Source of the DNA: Shewanella sp. c952
GTDB lineage: Bacteria; Pseudomonadota; Gammaproteobacteria; Enterobacterales; Shewanellaceae
Assembly: GCF_019654975.1 (NCBI RefSeq)
Contig: NZ_BPEW01000040.1
Span: 1 to 38,996 of the forward strand
DNA: 38,996 bases
Direction of reading: 5' to 3'
Shown: positions 24,859-32,803 of the stretch, in pieces
Position numbering within the stretch: position 1 is the first letter of the stretch
Layout of the letters: each line of letters begins with the position of its first letter
Notes under the pieces: model-generated
Seen by the model: only the letters and a program-made list of their open reading frames with translations
Database searches by the model: none
What the model was told of the DNA's origin: nothing
Position numbers and translations under genes: made by a program

Positions 24859-25353
24859 ATGATTATTTTCAGCACCAACTTTGGTGATATTGAGATAGAG
24901 CTCGATTTTGAAAAGGCGCCAGTGAGCTCGAAGAATTTCCTTAAATATTGTGAAGATGGCTTTTATGAAGGCACCATATTTCATCGGGTAATAAAGGGTT
25001 TTATGGCGCAAGGTGGTGGTTTTACTGCCGAAATGGAGGAGAAACCTACCCGCGCTGCCATTGTTAATGAAGCCAATAGAGGCCTTAAAAATGTCAGGGG
25101 CTCTATTGCTATGGCGCGCACCGATGCGCCGCATTCTGCAACCGGCCAGTTTTTTATTAACTTAGCTGACAATTCATTTCTTGATTATACCGCAACCACT
25201 AATGCAGGTTGGGGCTATGCCGTATTTGGCAGCGTAACCGCTGGAATGGAAGTGGTGACTAAAATAGGTCGAGCTAAAACGGCGACTCAAGCTGGGCATG
25301 ATGATGTACCTAGAGAGCAGATTATTATCGAGAAAGTGATTATCAACCGCTAA
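24859..25353 (+). CDS. ppiB: Cytoplasmic peptidyl-prolyl cis-trans isomerase (cyclophilin B type)
   Basis: 164 aa, the same length as E. coli PpiB, with no signal peptide. The cyclophilin active site is intact: FHRVIKGFMAQGGG (catalytic Arg44 with Phe and Gln), SIAMARTDAPHSATGQFFIN and the C-terminal WGYAVFGSVTAGMEVV. Speeds up proline isomerisation during folding in the cytosol. It is transcribed in the same direction as the cysteine-synthase-like gene and ends at a strong terminator. Confidence 0.95.
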   Translation: MIIFSTNFGDIEIELDFEKAPVSSKNFLKYCEDGFYEGTIFHRVIKGFMAQGGGFTAEMEEKPTRAAIVNEANRGLKNVRGSIAMARTDAPHSATGQFFINLADNSFLDYTATTNAGWGYAVFGSVTAGMEVVTKIGRAKTATQAGHDDVPREQIIIEKVIINR

Positions 25354-25387
25354 TACTTTTTAAGTCGAGCAGCATAAAGGGCTAAAC

Positions 25388-25415
25388 AAAGCGCTATTTT
25401 TAATAGCGCTTTTTT
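25388..25415. terminator. Bidirectional terminator overlapping a 3' coding end
   Basis: AAAGCGCTATT / AATAGCGCTTT stem followed by a T-run on the plus strand and a run of three Ts on the minus strand. The last codons of the convergent zinc-ribbon gene lie inside the 3' arm. Confidence 0.85.
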
Positions 25416-26023
25416 GATCGCTGCCGTTTTTTAAATGTCGCTAGCTGGCCAAAAACAATGCCCACTAAACAGCTCGTCATCAAACTAATGGACATTTGCT
25501 CAACAGATAAGCTCGCAGCTCTGCTTTGAATAAACAACATAAATAGAAACAGTATGACGGCAGTCGCTTGCGCTGTTTTTATGCAAGGCTGCTGATTAGT
25601 TACTTTTGCCGTTTTCTGTTTCATCGCTATCACCCGCTTCAGACTCTTGATTTTGCAGCGTTGCTGCAGAGGCTTTTTAAGTAATAACCAAATTGGAGCG
25701 GTTAAGGCTAGTAACAATAGACTGGTGACATTCCATAAGCAGGGAATAGTGCCACTGCACTCAGGGCAAACATAGCCAAACCAATGAGCAAAAGCGTTCC
25801 CTGAGCTCCATAATCTTGCGGGATTAAGTGCCTTGCAGTGTGGGCAGGGGATAAATTGGCGCTCGAGCATAGGTCGGGTGCTGTGTTTTTCAATTAAGAT
25901 CACTTGCGGTAAGCGTTGCCCAAGTATAAGTTCATTTATAGTCATTACAGGGTTAATTGCCCAGAACAGTAGTTGTGGGCTAGCAAACTGCAAAAGTTGA
26001 AACTTATCTTGGTCATATTGCAT
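25400..26023 (-). CDS. Zinc-ribbon membrane protein of unknown function
   Basis: 207 aa. The ATG at 26023 has a perfect AGGAGG five bases upstream; an in-frame TTG at 26044 is not needed. A four-cysteine ribbon (Cys60-x2-Cys63, Cys86-x2-Cys89: CPHCKALNP and YVCPECSGTIP) is followed by about three hydrophobic segments (about 95-118, 150-170, 176-195). A basic loop lies between the first two and a very basic C-terminus ends the protein. No family recognised. It starts 24 bases after the stop of the PAS-GGDEF gene on the same strand, so the two are probably co-transcribed; a link to c-di-GMP signalling is possible. Confidence 0.75.
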   Translation of the reverse strand: MQYDQDKFQLLQFASPQLLFWAINPVMTINELILGQRLPQVILIEKHSTRPMLERQFIPCPHCKALNPARLWSSGNAFAHWFGYVCPECSGTIPCLWNVTSLLLLALTAPIWLLLKKPLQQRCKIKSLKRVIAMKQKTAKVTNQQPCIKTAQATAVILFLFMLFIQSRAASLSVEQMSISLMTSCLVGIVFGQLATFKKRQRSKKRY

Positions 26024-26046
26024 GTTAACCTCCTGTTTAAGCAATC

Positions 26047-27174
26047 TTAAAGGCAGGCGTTGATTCTATTTCTTCCGTCGGCTTTAGCACGGTAAAGGGC
26101 AGTGTCGGCGGCACATAAAAGCGCAGTACTTGTTCTATACTGGCCGTTTATTTCGCTCGCATGGCCTTGGCTTACGCTGACGCTTACTGAGGCATCAAGG
26201 CCAATATCCATGTAAGTTAAGTCATTAATGTTCTTTTGAACTAAGCGTGCAGTTTGCTCTACTTGCTTGGCGTTGCAGCTTGGCATAATGATGGCAAACT
26301 CTTCACCGCCATAGCGGGCAGCGGTGCAGTCAGCATCAGGTAAAGAGCTTTCAATCGCTCGCGCAATTTTCTGTAGGCAGTAGTCACCCAAGATATGGCC
26401 GTACTTGTCATTAAAAATCTTGAAATGGTCAATATCTATTAATAACACGCTGATTGGGCGCTGCTTGTCGGTGCAGCTTTGCCAGTGATTTTGCAGTTCA
26501 GCATCAAATACACGGCGGTTAGCTAATTTGGTTAAGCAGTCGGTCGATGCCCATTGATGCAGCTGTTTGTATTCCATACGGTATTTGGTTAAATCTCTAA
26601 TCACGATAGCGAACATCGGTGTACTTAAGGCAAAGTGAGTGATTGACACTTCAACGTCTTTATTGCTTTTGTCCATTAGCCGCAGGGTGGTTTCTGCTGG
26701 TGGGTGGTTTAATGGCCGAGCACCTGTTCGAGACTCTATAACCATCTTTTGATATAAACTTTTTTGCGGTTCTAGTAAGTAGGTTTGCCACTGTTGACCG
26801 ATTAAAGTGGGTGCACTCATTGGCTCTTCGGTTCTACTCAAACCATCAGGGCTTACGGCTTCATTATTATTAAGATTATCACCGACTAAAAGATCAATGG
26901 CGTGTTCGTTGATGAGCTGAATTGTGCCATGCTCATCAACGACCACTACCGCTTCCATTAATAGATTTACCATCATTTTTATCGGTTGTAGTTCAGCTTG
27001 TTTTAGCTGACTGATGGTTTTCAGTGGGGTAAAGCTCAGGGTTTCGTTGTAGGTTGTTTGGTTGATATTGTTAGTCGATGGCAAATCTGCGTTGGTACTT
27101 TTCAGCTCTACTTTACTAGAGCCCGTTGTCGTTAATGTCGCACTAGCAGCCGTATCAGTTGGAGTCGCCAACAT
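26047..27174 (-). CDS. PAS-GGDEF diguanylate cyclase
   Basis: 375 aa, soluble. A Ser/Thr-rich N-terminus (1-50) is followed by a PAS-like sensor (about 66-195, LLMEAVVVVDEHGTIQLINE) and a GGDEF domain (about 205-375). The latter has DIDHFKIFNDKYGHILGD and an active GGEEF signature at 289-293. Predicted to make c-di-GMP. The RxxD inhibitory site expected five residues before the signature is absent (the position reads DADC), so product inhibition is probably lost. No membrane segment. AAGGGA precedes the ATG. A 45-bp upstream element at 27251 is shared with the lod-type operon. Confidence 0.92.
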   Translation of the reverse strand: MLATPTDTAASATLTTTGSSKVELKSTNADLPSTNNINQTTYNETLSFTPLKTISQLKQAELQPIKMMVNLLMEAVVVVDEHGTIQLINEHAIDLLVGDNLNNNEAVSPDGLSRTEEPMSAPTLIGQQWQTYLLEPQKSLYQKMVIESRTGARPLNHPPAETTLRLMDKSNKDVEVSITHFALSTPMFAIVIRDLTKYRMEYKQLHQWASTDCLTKLANRRVFDAELQNHWQSCTDKQRPISVLLIDIDHFKIFNDKYGHILGDYCLQKIARAIESSLPDADCTAARYGGEEFAIIMPSCNAKQVEQTARLVQKNINDLTYMDIGLDASVSVSVSQGHASEINGQYRTSTALLCAADTALYRAKADGRNRINACL

Positions 27175-27250
27175 AACAATATCCCTTGTTTATGATTGAG
27201 TTAACGCTTAGCCCGCGTTTATTGAGTGAATACTTTATCTAAATATATGG

Positions 27251-27295
27251 CTGGTAACCTTTCGGCAATCTTCCTGTTTAAGTTATTGTTATTAT
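27251..27295 (-). repeat. Shared upstream element, copy A (cyclase gene)
   Basis: CTGGTAACCTTTCGG, one variable base, then AATCTTC and a T-rich part reaching GTTATT. The same string recurs at 37529-37572 upstream of the lod-type operon, in the same orientation and at a similar distance (about 75-90 bp) from the start codon. It contains the palindrome GGTAACC and, on the minus strand, a CC-GAAA-GG mini-hairpin. Confidence 0.6.
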
Positions 27296-27568
27296 GATTA
27301 TTATTTTAAATGCGGAAGGTTGTTCTCTAGGTCTAAAGTCTTGCTGGTGGGTTGTTTAGGTGGAAAAAAGTATTGTTTTTAAAAGGTGTTAGCTAGGAAT
27401 TGGAATAAAAATAAGCAGAAGGGGCTGTATGATAAAGTGATTTTTACTAGCTTGATTTTACTGAGGCTAATGGGGAATTTTGTTGCTGAGTTAAGTTAGG
27501 GATCGTGTAATCCCATTTTTAGTAGAGCGGTTTTTTGGTTGATTTTGTTATTGAGAGTGCGATAAGAA

Positions 27569-27590
27569 AATGAGGCGCATGGGCCTCATT
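27569..27590 (-). terminator. Terminator-like hairpin after the 126-aa gene
   Basis: Perfect 8-bp stem AATGAGGC / GCCTCATT with a 6-base loop. On the minus strand it is followed by TTTTCTT. It lies about 150 bases past the stop. Confidence 0.6.
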
Positions 27591-27738
27591 TCTGAGATTA
27601 ACTATGGATGGCCATGGTTAATTCTGATAAGCACTAGACGGGAGGCCAGAGTAAACCAGAAACTAAGGCAAAACACCTCGGTTAGCTAAGTACTGTTTTG
27701 ACTAACTGTGAGCGTCCATGTATGTCTATAGTTATTCT

Positions 27739-28119
27739 TTATTGAGGCCCATCATTAATAACTTCAGGATCAGGGCTTAACACTGTAAGGTTATTCTGTT
27801 GGTTAGAAAGAATAAATCGGAAACCTGTTTTACCAACTGTTGTATCTGAATCTATGAGATCGATATACGGCCCGTTGCCGTCTTGACCCAATTCCACACT
27901 ATCAATTACGTTATCAAATGGAGTCGTGAAGGCAGCCCCAATAAACTCAAGTCCTTTTTCAGTTTTGTCTACCAAATAATAGCGGATTGTGGTTGGCTCT
28001 TTTACAACAAAGCTGCCAGTAGTAGTTGAACCACCTTGGCTATAGTTGAATTGAGGTACATTATCATTGTTTAAGGTTACGGTTAGTGTGAATGTTTGAA
28101 GGTTTGTAATGTTAGGCAT
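27739..28119 (-). CDS. 126-aa protein of unknown function next to the STAND regulator
   Basis: Soluble, mostly beta-strand-like, without signal peptide, cysteine or tryptophan. The N-terminal LQTFTLTVTLNNDNVPQFNY and a C-terminal segment ending DPEVINDGPQ give it the look of an immunoglobulin-like or PixA/AidA-like sandwich, but this is only an impression. SD AAGGAAG precedes the ATG. It lies 102 bp downstream of the STAND regulator in the same orientation, in the same AT-rich block that covers that gene's 3' third. This suggests they travelled together and may function together, for example as regulator and target or ligand. Confidence 0.7.
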   Translation of the reverse strand: MPNITNLQTFTLTVTLNNDNVPQFNYSQGGSTTTGSFVVKEPTTIRYYLVDKTEKGLEFIGAAFTTPFDNVIDSVELGQDGNGPYIDLIDSDTTVGKTGFRFILSNQQNNLTVLSPDPEVINDGPQ

Positions 28120-28221
28120 ATTATCTTCCTTTGATGTTGGTGGGTTCTGGTTAATAAAGTTGCTTCGCTAGTTTCTAGTGAATTAAGATGGATTCTATTA
28201 AGTACTAATTACACGTCATAT

Positions 28222-31200
28222 TTAAAAATTAAATACTTTAACTCCAGATTTTTTCAATAAGCTTAATAGTTCTGGTTGACTTTCTAATTGACCTAAGCAA
28301 TCAAGAGCCTGTGTGTAAGGTATTGTATAGCTAGGGTTTTTGTTTTTTTCTACTATGTTTTCTAATTGATTCTTTGCTTTATTACATAAAGTCAGTTTTG
28401 TCTCATCTCCTCCAAGTGCAAGGTTTACATCTAATTGCACTAGTTGACTACTTGCTAAGTTAGTTGCATAGCGTATATCAGTGGGATGATTTTCTAGGAG
28501 AATTGCGAATAATTGAGTTGACTGCTTAACTTGTTTTAAGCTTCTAGCATAGTCACCTACAGTAAAAAAATAGTGTGCTGCTGCAAGGTGAAATTTTGCC
28601 CATATCACTTGCTTTTGATTCGAAGAAAATAATAAAGCGTCAGCGCTTAAAACATTAGCAACTTGTTCAGGGTGATATTGCTGCTCAATATCATCGAGTT
28701 GCTTTGTTCTTAAAGTTAAGATTGTAAAATAGGCATCATATTGTTGGGCGCGCCAGATGTTGTTATTAGGATCTTGCTCTAATGCTTTTGATATTGTTGA
28801 ATAGCTCAATTCTGCCTGGACTAATGCTTCTTCATTGCGACTTACATAACTATATAGATAAGCAAGATTTTCGTGGCTACCGCTTAATCTGTGGAGCGTA
28901 TAAGGAGGGATACTTGGCAAGCTCGAAAGTAAGCGTTGAATTTGCTGGTGAATGGTAATTGCAGTTTGAATATCTCCTTGAGAAAGTGCTGCACTAGCTA
29001 ACCAAGATCGAGCATTTGCAACATCTGCAATTAGCTTCTTATTATTTTTATCTCCAGATAAGGCTAGTTGTTTCAATTCAAGTGAAGCCTCAAAATCTCT
29101 GCGTGCACTTTCAAAATCCTGCTGCTTCATTGAAACAGACCCCAACGAATTCTGCGCATAAGAAAGCTCCATCAACGACTCGGTGTCATCAGGTGCGATA
29201 TCAAACATAGTCTGACCGTAACTCTTATAGAGTTCCCACCACACCCTAGCGGCATCCCAGTCGCTGTTGTCGTAATCGAGCTGGCCTATCCAAAAGGCGT
29301 TGGCACCGAGGGTTTTGAGCAGCTCTAAATTGTGCGGTTGCTTTTTTAGCAACGCGGTGAGCTTGTTGCGGGCAGCATGAAAAGCGTTATTGGCTTCATC
29401 TAATTTATTACGTGAGTAGGCGACTTCGCCCATGGCCTCAAGGGTTTGCGCGTGTTGGAAGTTGGCTTCAAAACCTAAGTCATTGTTGAGCTGAGCGTCG
29501 TCACTAAAGTATTCTAATGCCTTGTTGCTAATGCCATCGAGCAGATCCATACGGCCGATGCCGCGCATCTTGTCGGCGAAATCGCCCACCATAAAGCCGA
29601 GCAGGTTCTCGGCCGCTAAACGCTTTTGTTGCGCCACGTTTTCTGCTTGGTTACTTTTAATGCTCATAATGACCGACACCACTGACAAAACACACAGGGT
29701 GGCAATCGTCATACGCTTCACCCAGCGCTTGCTGCGCTGTTGTTTGCTTGATGCGGTAATAAGCTCACGCTCTTGCGGCTCGATGGTAAACAAGGGGTTT
29801 TGTTGCAGTGCTAAAGCTTCTTTTAACGGTTTGCCGTCGGCGAGCAGATAGGCACTATTTTTGTGTTCTTTGCGCCAGCGCTTAGCAAGGTGGTAAAGAC
29901 GGCTTTTAATCTGTAGGTCGCTAAGGTGCGCTTCTATCCAGCTGGTTGCCCGTGGCCAGCGCCTTAATAGCGCTTCGTGAGCGATACTGAAACAGGGCTC
30001 ATCATTTTGTAGATGGGAGACAAACAAACGGCTGTCGACCATGGCCTGCACTAATGCGGTTTCTGACTCGGTTTTTAACTGCGACCAGCGGGCGGTGCGG
30101 CTGGTAATTGAGGTTTCATCTTCACGCAAGGTGACCAGTAAAGATAACACCTGCGGTAGACTGGCCTTTTGCGGTTCAGTTAAGGCGTTAATGGCGTCTT
30201 CGGCATTTTTGCCAATTGCGCCCTCAATGCCGCCAAGCTCTTGATAGACCGACAGTAATAATTGGTTTTCGCTACTGCGGCGTAGATACAAGGCTTGCAG
30301 CATAAATTGCAGCATCGGCAGGGCGTCGGGGTTACTTGCCGCTTCGCTGCAGATGATTTCATCGAGCGGCATAGCGGTGTCAGGATCGCTGTCCCAACTT
30401 AGATTGGCTGCAATGGCTGGTAGGCGGATCATCTGTAGCAGTTCACTGCGCGATGGCGGCGCTAAGTCAAAATGTGCGCCGCGACTTTTGCCCGCCATGA
30501 GCGTTGGGTAGTTGACCAGCAGTGGGTAGAACTCATTACGACATGCACTCAATACAAGTACAGTGCCTGAGGTCGACAAATGCTCAATGAGCTCGACGAA
30601 CTGGTGGCGTTCATCATCATTAAATAGCGGTGATGAAAGTAAAATCTCTAACCTATCGATAAACAGTGCGAAGTGAGTAAAGCCACTACTTTGATTTTTA
30701 AGGGCTTGCTGGCAAAGCTGAATAATACTATTGGGCTCGGCTTGTATGGCGCTGGCTAAGGTGTCGGCGCTGTAGCCATCAAATACGGGTAGATCGCTCA
30801 ACTCCCAGTCGAGCATGGTGCTGGCAAGTTCAATAAACAGCTGCGAGCTGGCTACATCGGCAAAATCTAATTCGCTATAAGAGGCCACTTTGACACTGTT
30901 ATACCCTGCAGTCGTCATTAAGTTTGGCATCACGCCGGCGTTAATGAGTGAAGATTTTCCGCTGCCGCTAGGGCCCAGGGTGAGACAGAACGCGCGGCCA
31001 TATTTTATCTGTTGGCTGATCCTGTCTAGCAGCACACTTACCTGCTTGCCCCGGCCAAAGAATACGTCGGCATAGTCAGCGGAGTATGCTTGCAGGCCTG
31101 GAAAAGGTGAACCACTTAGCCAGCTTTGGCTGTCGGCAGCTTCCTCTTGGCCAATAGGAAAGCGTACTTCTGCTAAGGTGCGGTAACCGCGCTTGCGAAT

Positions 31201-31473
31201 AGTTTCGATAAAAATGGGCGAGGTAGCACTGTCGCCAAGGGCGCGACGAATTTGGTTAATGATTTTATGCAGCGGGTTGTCACCCACGTCGGTATTGGGC
31301 CAACAGTGGTGCACTATGTCGTCGCTACTTAACACTTCACCAGCGCGCTGACAAAGTAGGTTAAGTACATCCATGGCTTTAGGTTCTAACTGCTTAAGCT
31401 GTTTACCGTTTCTTAGGCTATTGGCATTAGGATCGACTTGCCATTCACCGAAGAAAAAAGTGTTATCACTCAT
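28222..31473 (-). CDS. Membrane-anchored winged-helix / STAND NTPase / TPR regulator
   Basis: 1083 aa. N-terminal OmpR/CadC-type winged helix (about 1-100: ALGDSATSPIFIETIRKRGY). A NACHT/STAND-like NTPase follows (about 120-560), with P-loop GPSGSGKSS at 167-175 and Walker B-like FALFIDRLEIL at 269-279. One membrane segment (about 584-605) precedes a long C-terminal alpha-helical TPR-like region (about 640-1083) predicted to be periplasmic. This is the CadC-like layout: DNA binding in the cytoplasm, sensing outside. GC content is clearly higher up to about 29150-29200 (roughly 53-57% in sampled lines) than beyond it (roughly 37-40%), so the sensor part may be recombinant. Target genes unknown; the 126-aa gene and the lod-type operon are candidates. 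Confidence 0.88.
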   Translation of the reverse strand: MSDNTFFFGEWQVDPNANSLRNGKQLKQLEPKAMDVLNLLCQRAGEVLSSDDIVHHCWPNTDVGDNPLHKIINQIRRALGDSATSPIFIETIRKRGYRTLAEVRFPIGQEEAADSQSWLSGSPFPGLQAYSADYADVFFGRGKQVSVLLDRISQQIKYGRAFCLTLGPSGSGKSSLINAGVMPNLMTTAGYNSVKVASYSELDFADVASSQLFIELASTMLDWELSDLPVFDGYSADTLASAIQAEPNSIIQLCQQALKNQSSGFTHFALFIDRLEILLSSPLFNDDERHQFVELIEHLSTSGTVLVLSACRNEFYPLLVNYPTLMAGKSRGAHFDLAPPSRSELLQMIRLPAIAANLSWDSDPDTAMPLDEIICSEAASNPDALPMLQFMLQALYLRRSSENQLLLSVYQELGGIEGAIGKNAEDAINALTEPQKASLPQVLSLLVTLREDETSITSRTARWSQLKTESETALVQAMVDSRLFVSHLQNDEPCFSIAHEALLRRWPRATSWIEAHLSDLQIKSRLYHLAKRWRKEHKNSAYLLADGKPLKEALALQQNPLFTIEPQERELITASSKQQRSKRWVKRMTIATLCVLSVVSVIMSIKSNQAENVAQQKRLAAENLLGFMVGDFADKMRGIGRMDLLDGISNKALEYFSDDAQLNNDLGFEANFQHAQTLEAMGEVAYSRNKLDEANNAFHAARNKLTALLKKQPHNLELLKTLGANAFWIGQLDYDNSDWDAARVWWELYKSYGQTMFDIAPDDTESLMELSYAQNSLGSVSMKQQDFESARRDFEASLELKQLALSGDKNNKKLIADVANARSWLASAALSQGDIQTAITIHQQIQRLLSSLPSIPPYTLHRLSGSHENLAYLYSYVSRNEEALVQAELSYSTISKALEQDPNNNIWRAQQYDAYFTILTLRTKQLDDIEQQYHPEQVANVLSADALLFSSNQKQVIWAKFHLAAAHYFFTVGDYARSLKQVKQSTQLFAILLENHPTDIRYATNLASSQLVQLDVNLALGGDETKLTLCNKAKNQLENIVEKNKNPSYTIPYTQALDCLGQLESQPELLSLLKKSGVKVFNF

Positions 31474-31853
31474 AGTTTCATTCCATTGGCCCTATAGGGT
31501 GGCGCAAATGACCTAGGGTAAGGTTGTTCCTACTGTATTTACCCGGAAAAATAGTCAAAAAAATTCATAAATCAGACGGTTAAACACTAAATTGTTAATG
31601 ATTATGGCATCGTTCTTGGTGTAGTTAAAGTGTGAATGTTGTTAATTAGTTGTTTATTTTTAATGTTGCAGTCTGCGAAGAGTTCGCTGACATCTCAGGC
31701 TTAGAGTTTAAGTTAACTGCAAGGTTTTTTTACTATGGTATTTTGACTAAAGGCTTATTTTTATTGGCTTGAGGAGTTAGTAGGTCTTTACTTTTTGGTT
31801 GATTTGTTCGATGTTTAGCTTGGTGATAGTGGTTTTGGTCAACGGAGGACAAC
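31474..31853. other. Intergenic region between STAND regulator and small membrane protein genes
   Basis: 380 bp with no gene. A CCCTATAGGG palindrome at 31489-31498 lies 16 bases upstream of the STAND start and could be an operator. The rest is AT-rich without recognisable sites. Confidence 0.4.
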
Positions 31854-32174
31854 ATGTCAGTATTAGCTATGGGCTTTGTGGTGCTGTTTATAGGCATTGC
31901 TTTTATGGGATTGCCGGAGCTTAATCGTACGCTTAAGCAACATGATAGGCAGCAGTGGGACAGTTTACTGGGTTCGCAGGGGCGTTTTATGGCGTCTTTT
32001 GATAGGTTGACGTTATTTTTCTGGACGCTTGGGCGTGGCTTCGAAATCTCAGACAATATCGATATTCAGTACGTTGGCCATCAAGCTTTTAAACAAGCAA
32101 CGCGAGTGAAATACACCATTTTGTTGGGAACATCTCTGATTATTATTGGCTTTGTTATCTCGCTATTTGGCTGA
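31854..32174 (+). CDS. Small two-helix membrane protein of unknown function
   Basis: 106 aa with an N-terminal hydrophobic helix (1-21), a charged middle (TLKQHDRQQWDSLLGSQGRF) and a C-terminal helix (about 86-106). It has a clear ribosome site (GGAGG, 6 bases before the ATG). No family recognised. It is convergent with the Mop gene and divergent from the STAND regulator. Confidence 0.7.
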   Translation: MSVLAMGFVVLFIGIAFMGLPELNRTLKQHDRQQWDSLLGSQGRFMASFDRLTLFFWTLGRGFEISDNIDIQYVGHQAFKQATRVKYTILLGTSLIIIGFVISLFG

Positions 32175-32232
32175 TTAAAGCCGCTATTACAATTGCAACA
32201 GCGGCTTTGCTGACCAAACCTAGATGACTTGG

Positions 32233-32442
32233 TTAATCTACAGCAACCATCACATTGCTTGCCTTGATTATGGCATATGCATCACCACCAACCACTAGGC
32301 CAAGTTGTTGGCAAGATTTTTTAGTCACAACAGAAGTGATCTCAACGCCTGGTGCCAATTCAATAACGACTTCGTTATTAACTGAACCTTCGTCGATTGA
32401 TTTGATTTTGCCGTTTAGGGTATTGCGTGCGCTGATTTTCAT
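32233..32442 (-). CDS. Mop-type (TOBE domain) molybdate-binding protein
   Basis: 69-aa single TOBE/Mop domain, the fold that stores or buffers molybdate or tungstate as an oligomer. Seen: MKISARNTLNGKIKSIDEGS, VNNEVVIELAPGVEITSVVT and a C-terminal AIIKASNVMVAVD, matching the family along its full length. AGGGAA precedes the ATG. No mod transporter genes are adjacent. It could serve molybdenum homeostasis for molybdoenzymes elsewhere. Confidence 0.92.
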   Translation of the reverse strand: MKISARNTLNGKIKSIDEGSVNNEVVIELAPGVEITSVVTKKSCQQLGLVVGGDAYAIIKASNVMVAVD

Positions 32443-32562
32443 GGAATAGTTCCCTTAATGTATGAGGGCGAAAGTATACGTGCGTAGTATGCTATCTATA
32501 TAATTTTAAAGTTAAATTGTTACATTTGTTTGAAGTAAGTCGCAGATGGTTAATAAAAGCTA

Positions 32563-32770
32563 GCGGCTGTTGAGCTTTCGAGCTTAGTTTTTGTTCTAAT
32601 TCTAAGCCAAGGCTTGAGCGATGATGCTTAGCGAGCTAAATGAAAAGTGCGTAACGCATTGATTAAAGCGATGACAAAAGCATTGAAACGAACCCGAACG
32701 GCTGTGCTTAATATAAAGACAGCGCAATGACTGCGCGGTCTTTGGCTATCTATTCAACGGCAGAGTGCTC
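32563..32770. mobile_element. Degraded copy of MITE-like element 1
   Basis: Starts GCGGCTGTTGAGCTTTCGAG after a TA. It shares long blocks with the intact copy at 15243 (CTTTCGAGCTTAGTTTTTGTT, then GGCTTGAGCGATGATGCTTA, CGTAACGCA, TTGAAACGAACCC and TTTGGCTAT). It carries an extra segment of about 33 bases near 32710 and no convincing right terminal repeat, so the right end is approximate. It lies downstream of the LodB-like gene. Confidence 0.6.
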
Positions 32771-32803
32771 GACTGATCCGGTTGTAGCTTATGTGGTATT
32801 TGG

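Larger units (their letters stand above)
27175..27738. other. AT-rich intergenic region upstream of the cyclase gene
   Basis: 564 bp with no gene. It holds the repeated element at 27251-27295 and a hairpin at 27569-27590; nothing else is recognisable. Confidence 0.45.

Noticed and set aside
27251..27295. Known riboswitch (GEMM c-di-GMP class) at the shared element
   Set aside because: The GAAA mini-hairpin recalls GEMM, but the conserved GEMM receptor and second helix sequences are not present and the element is too short.
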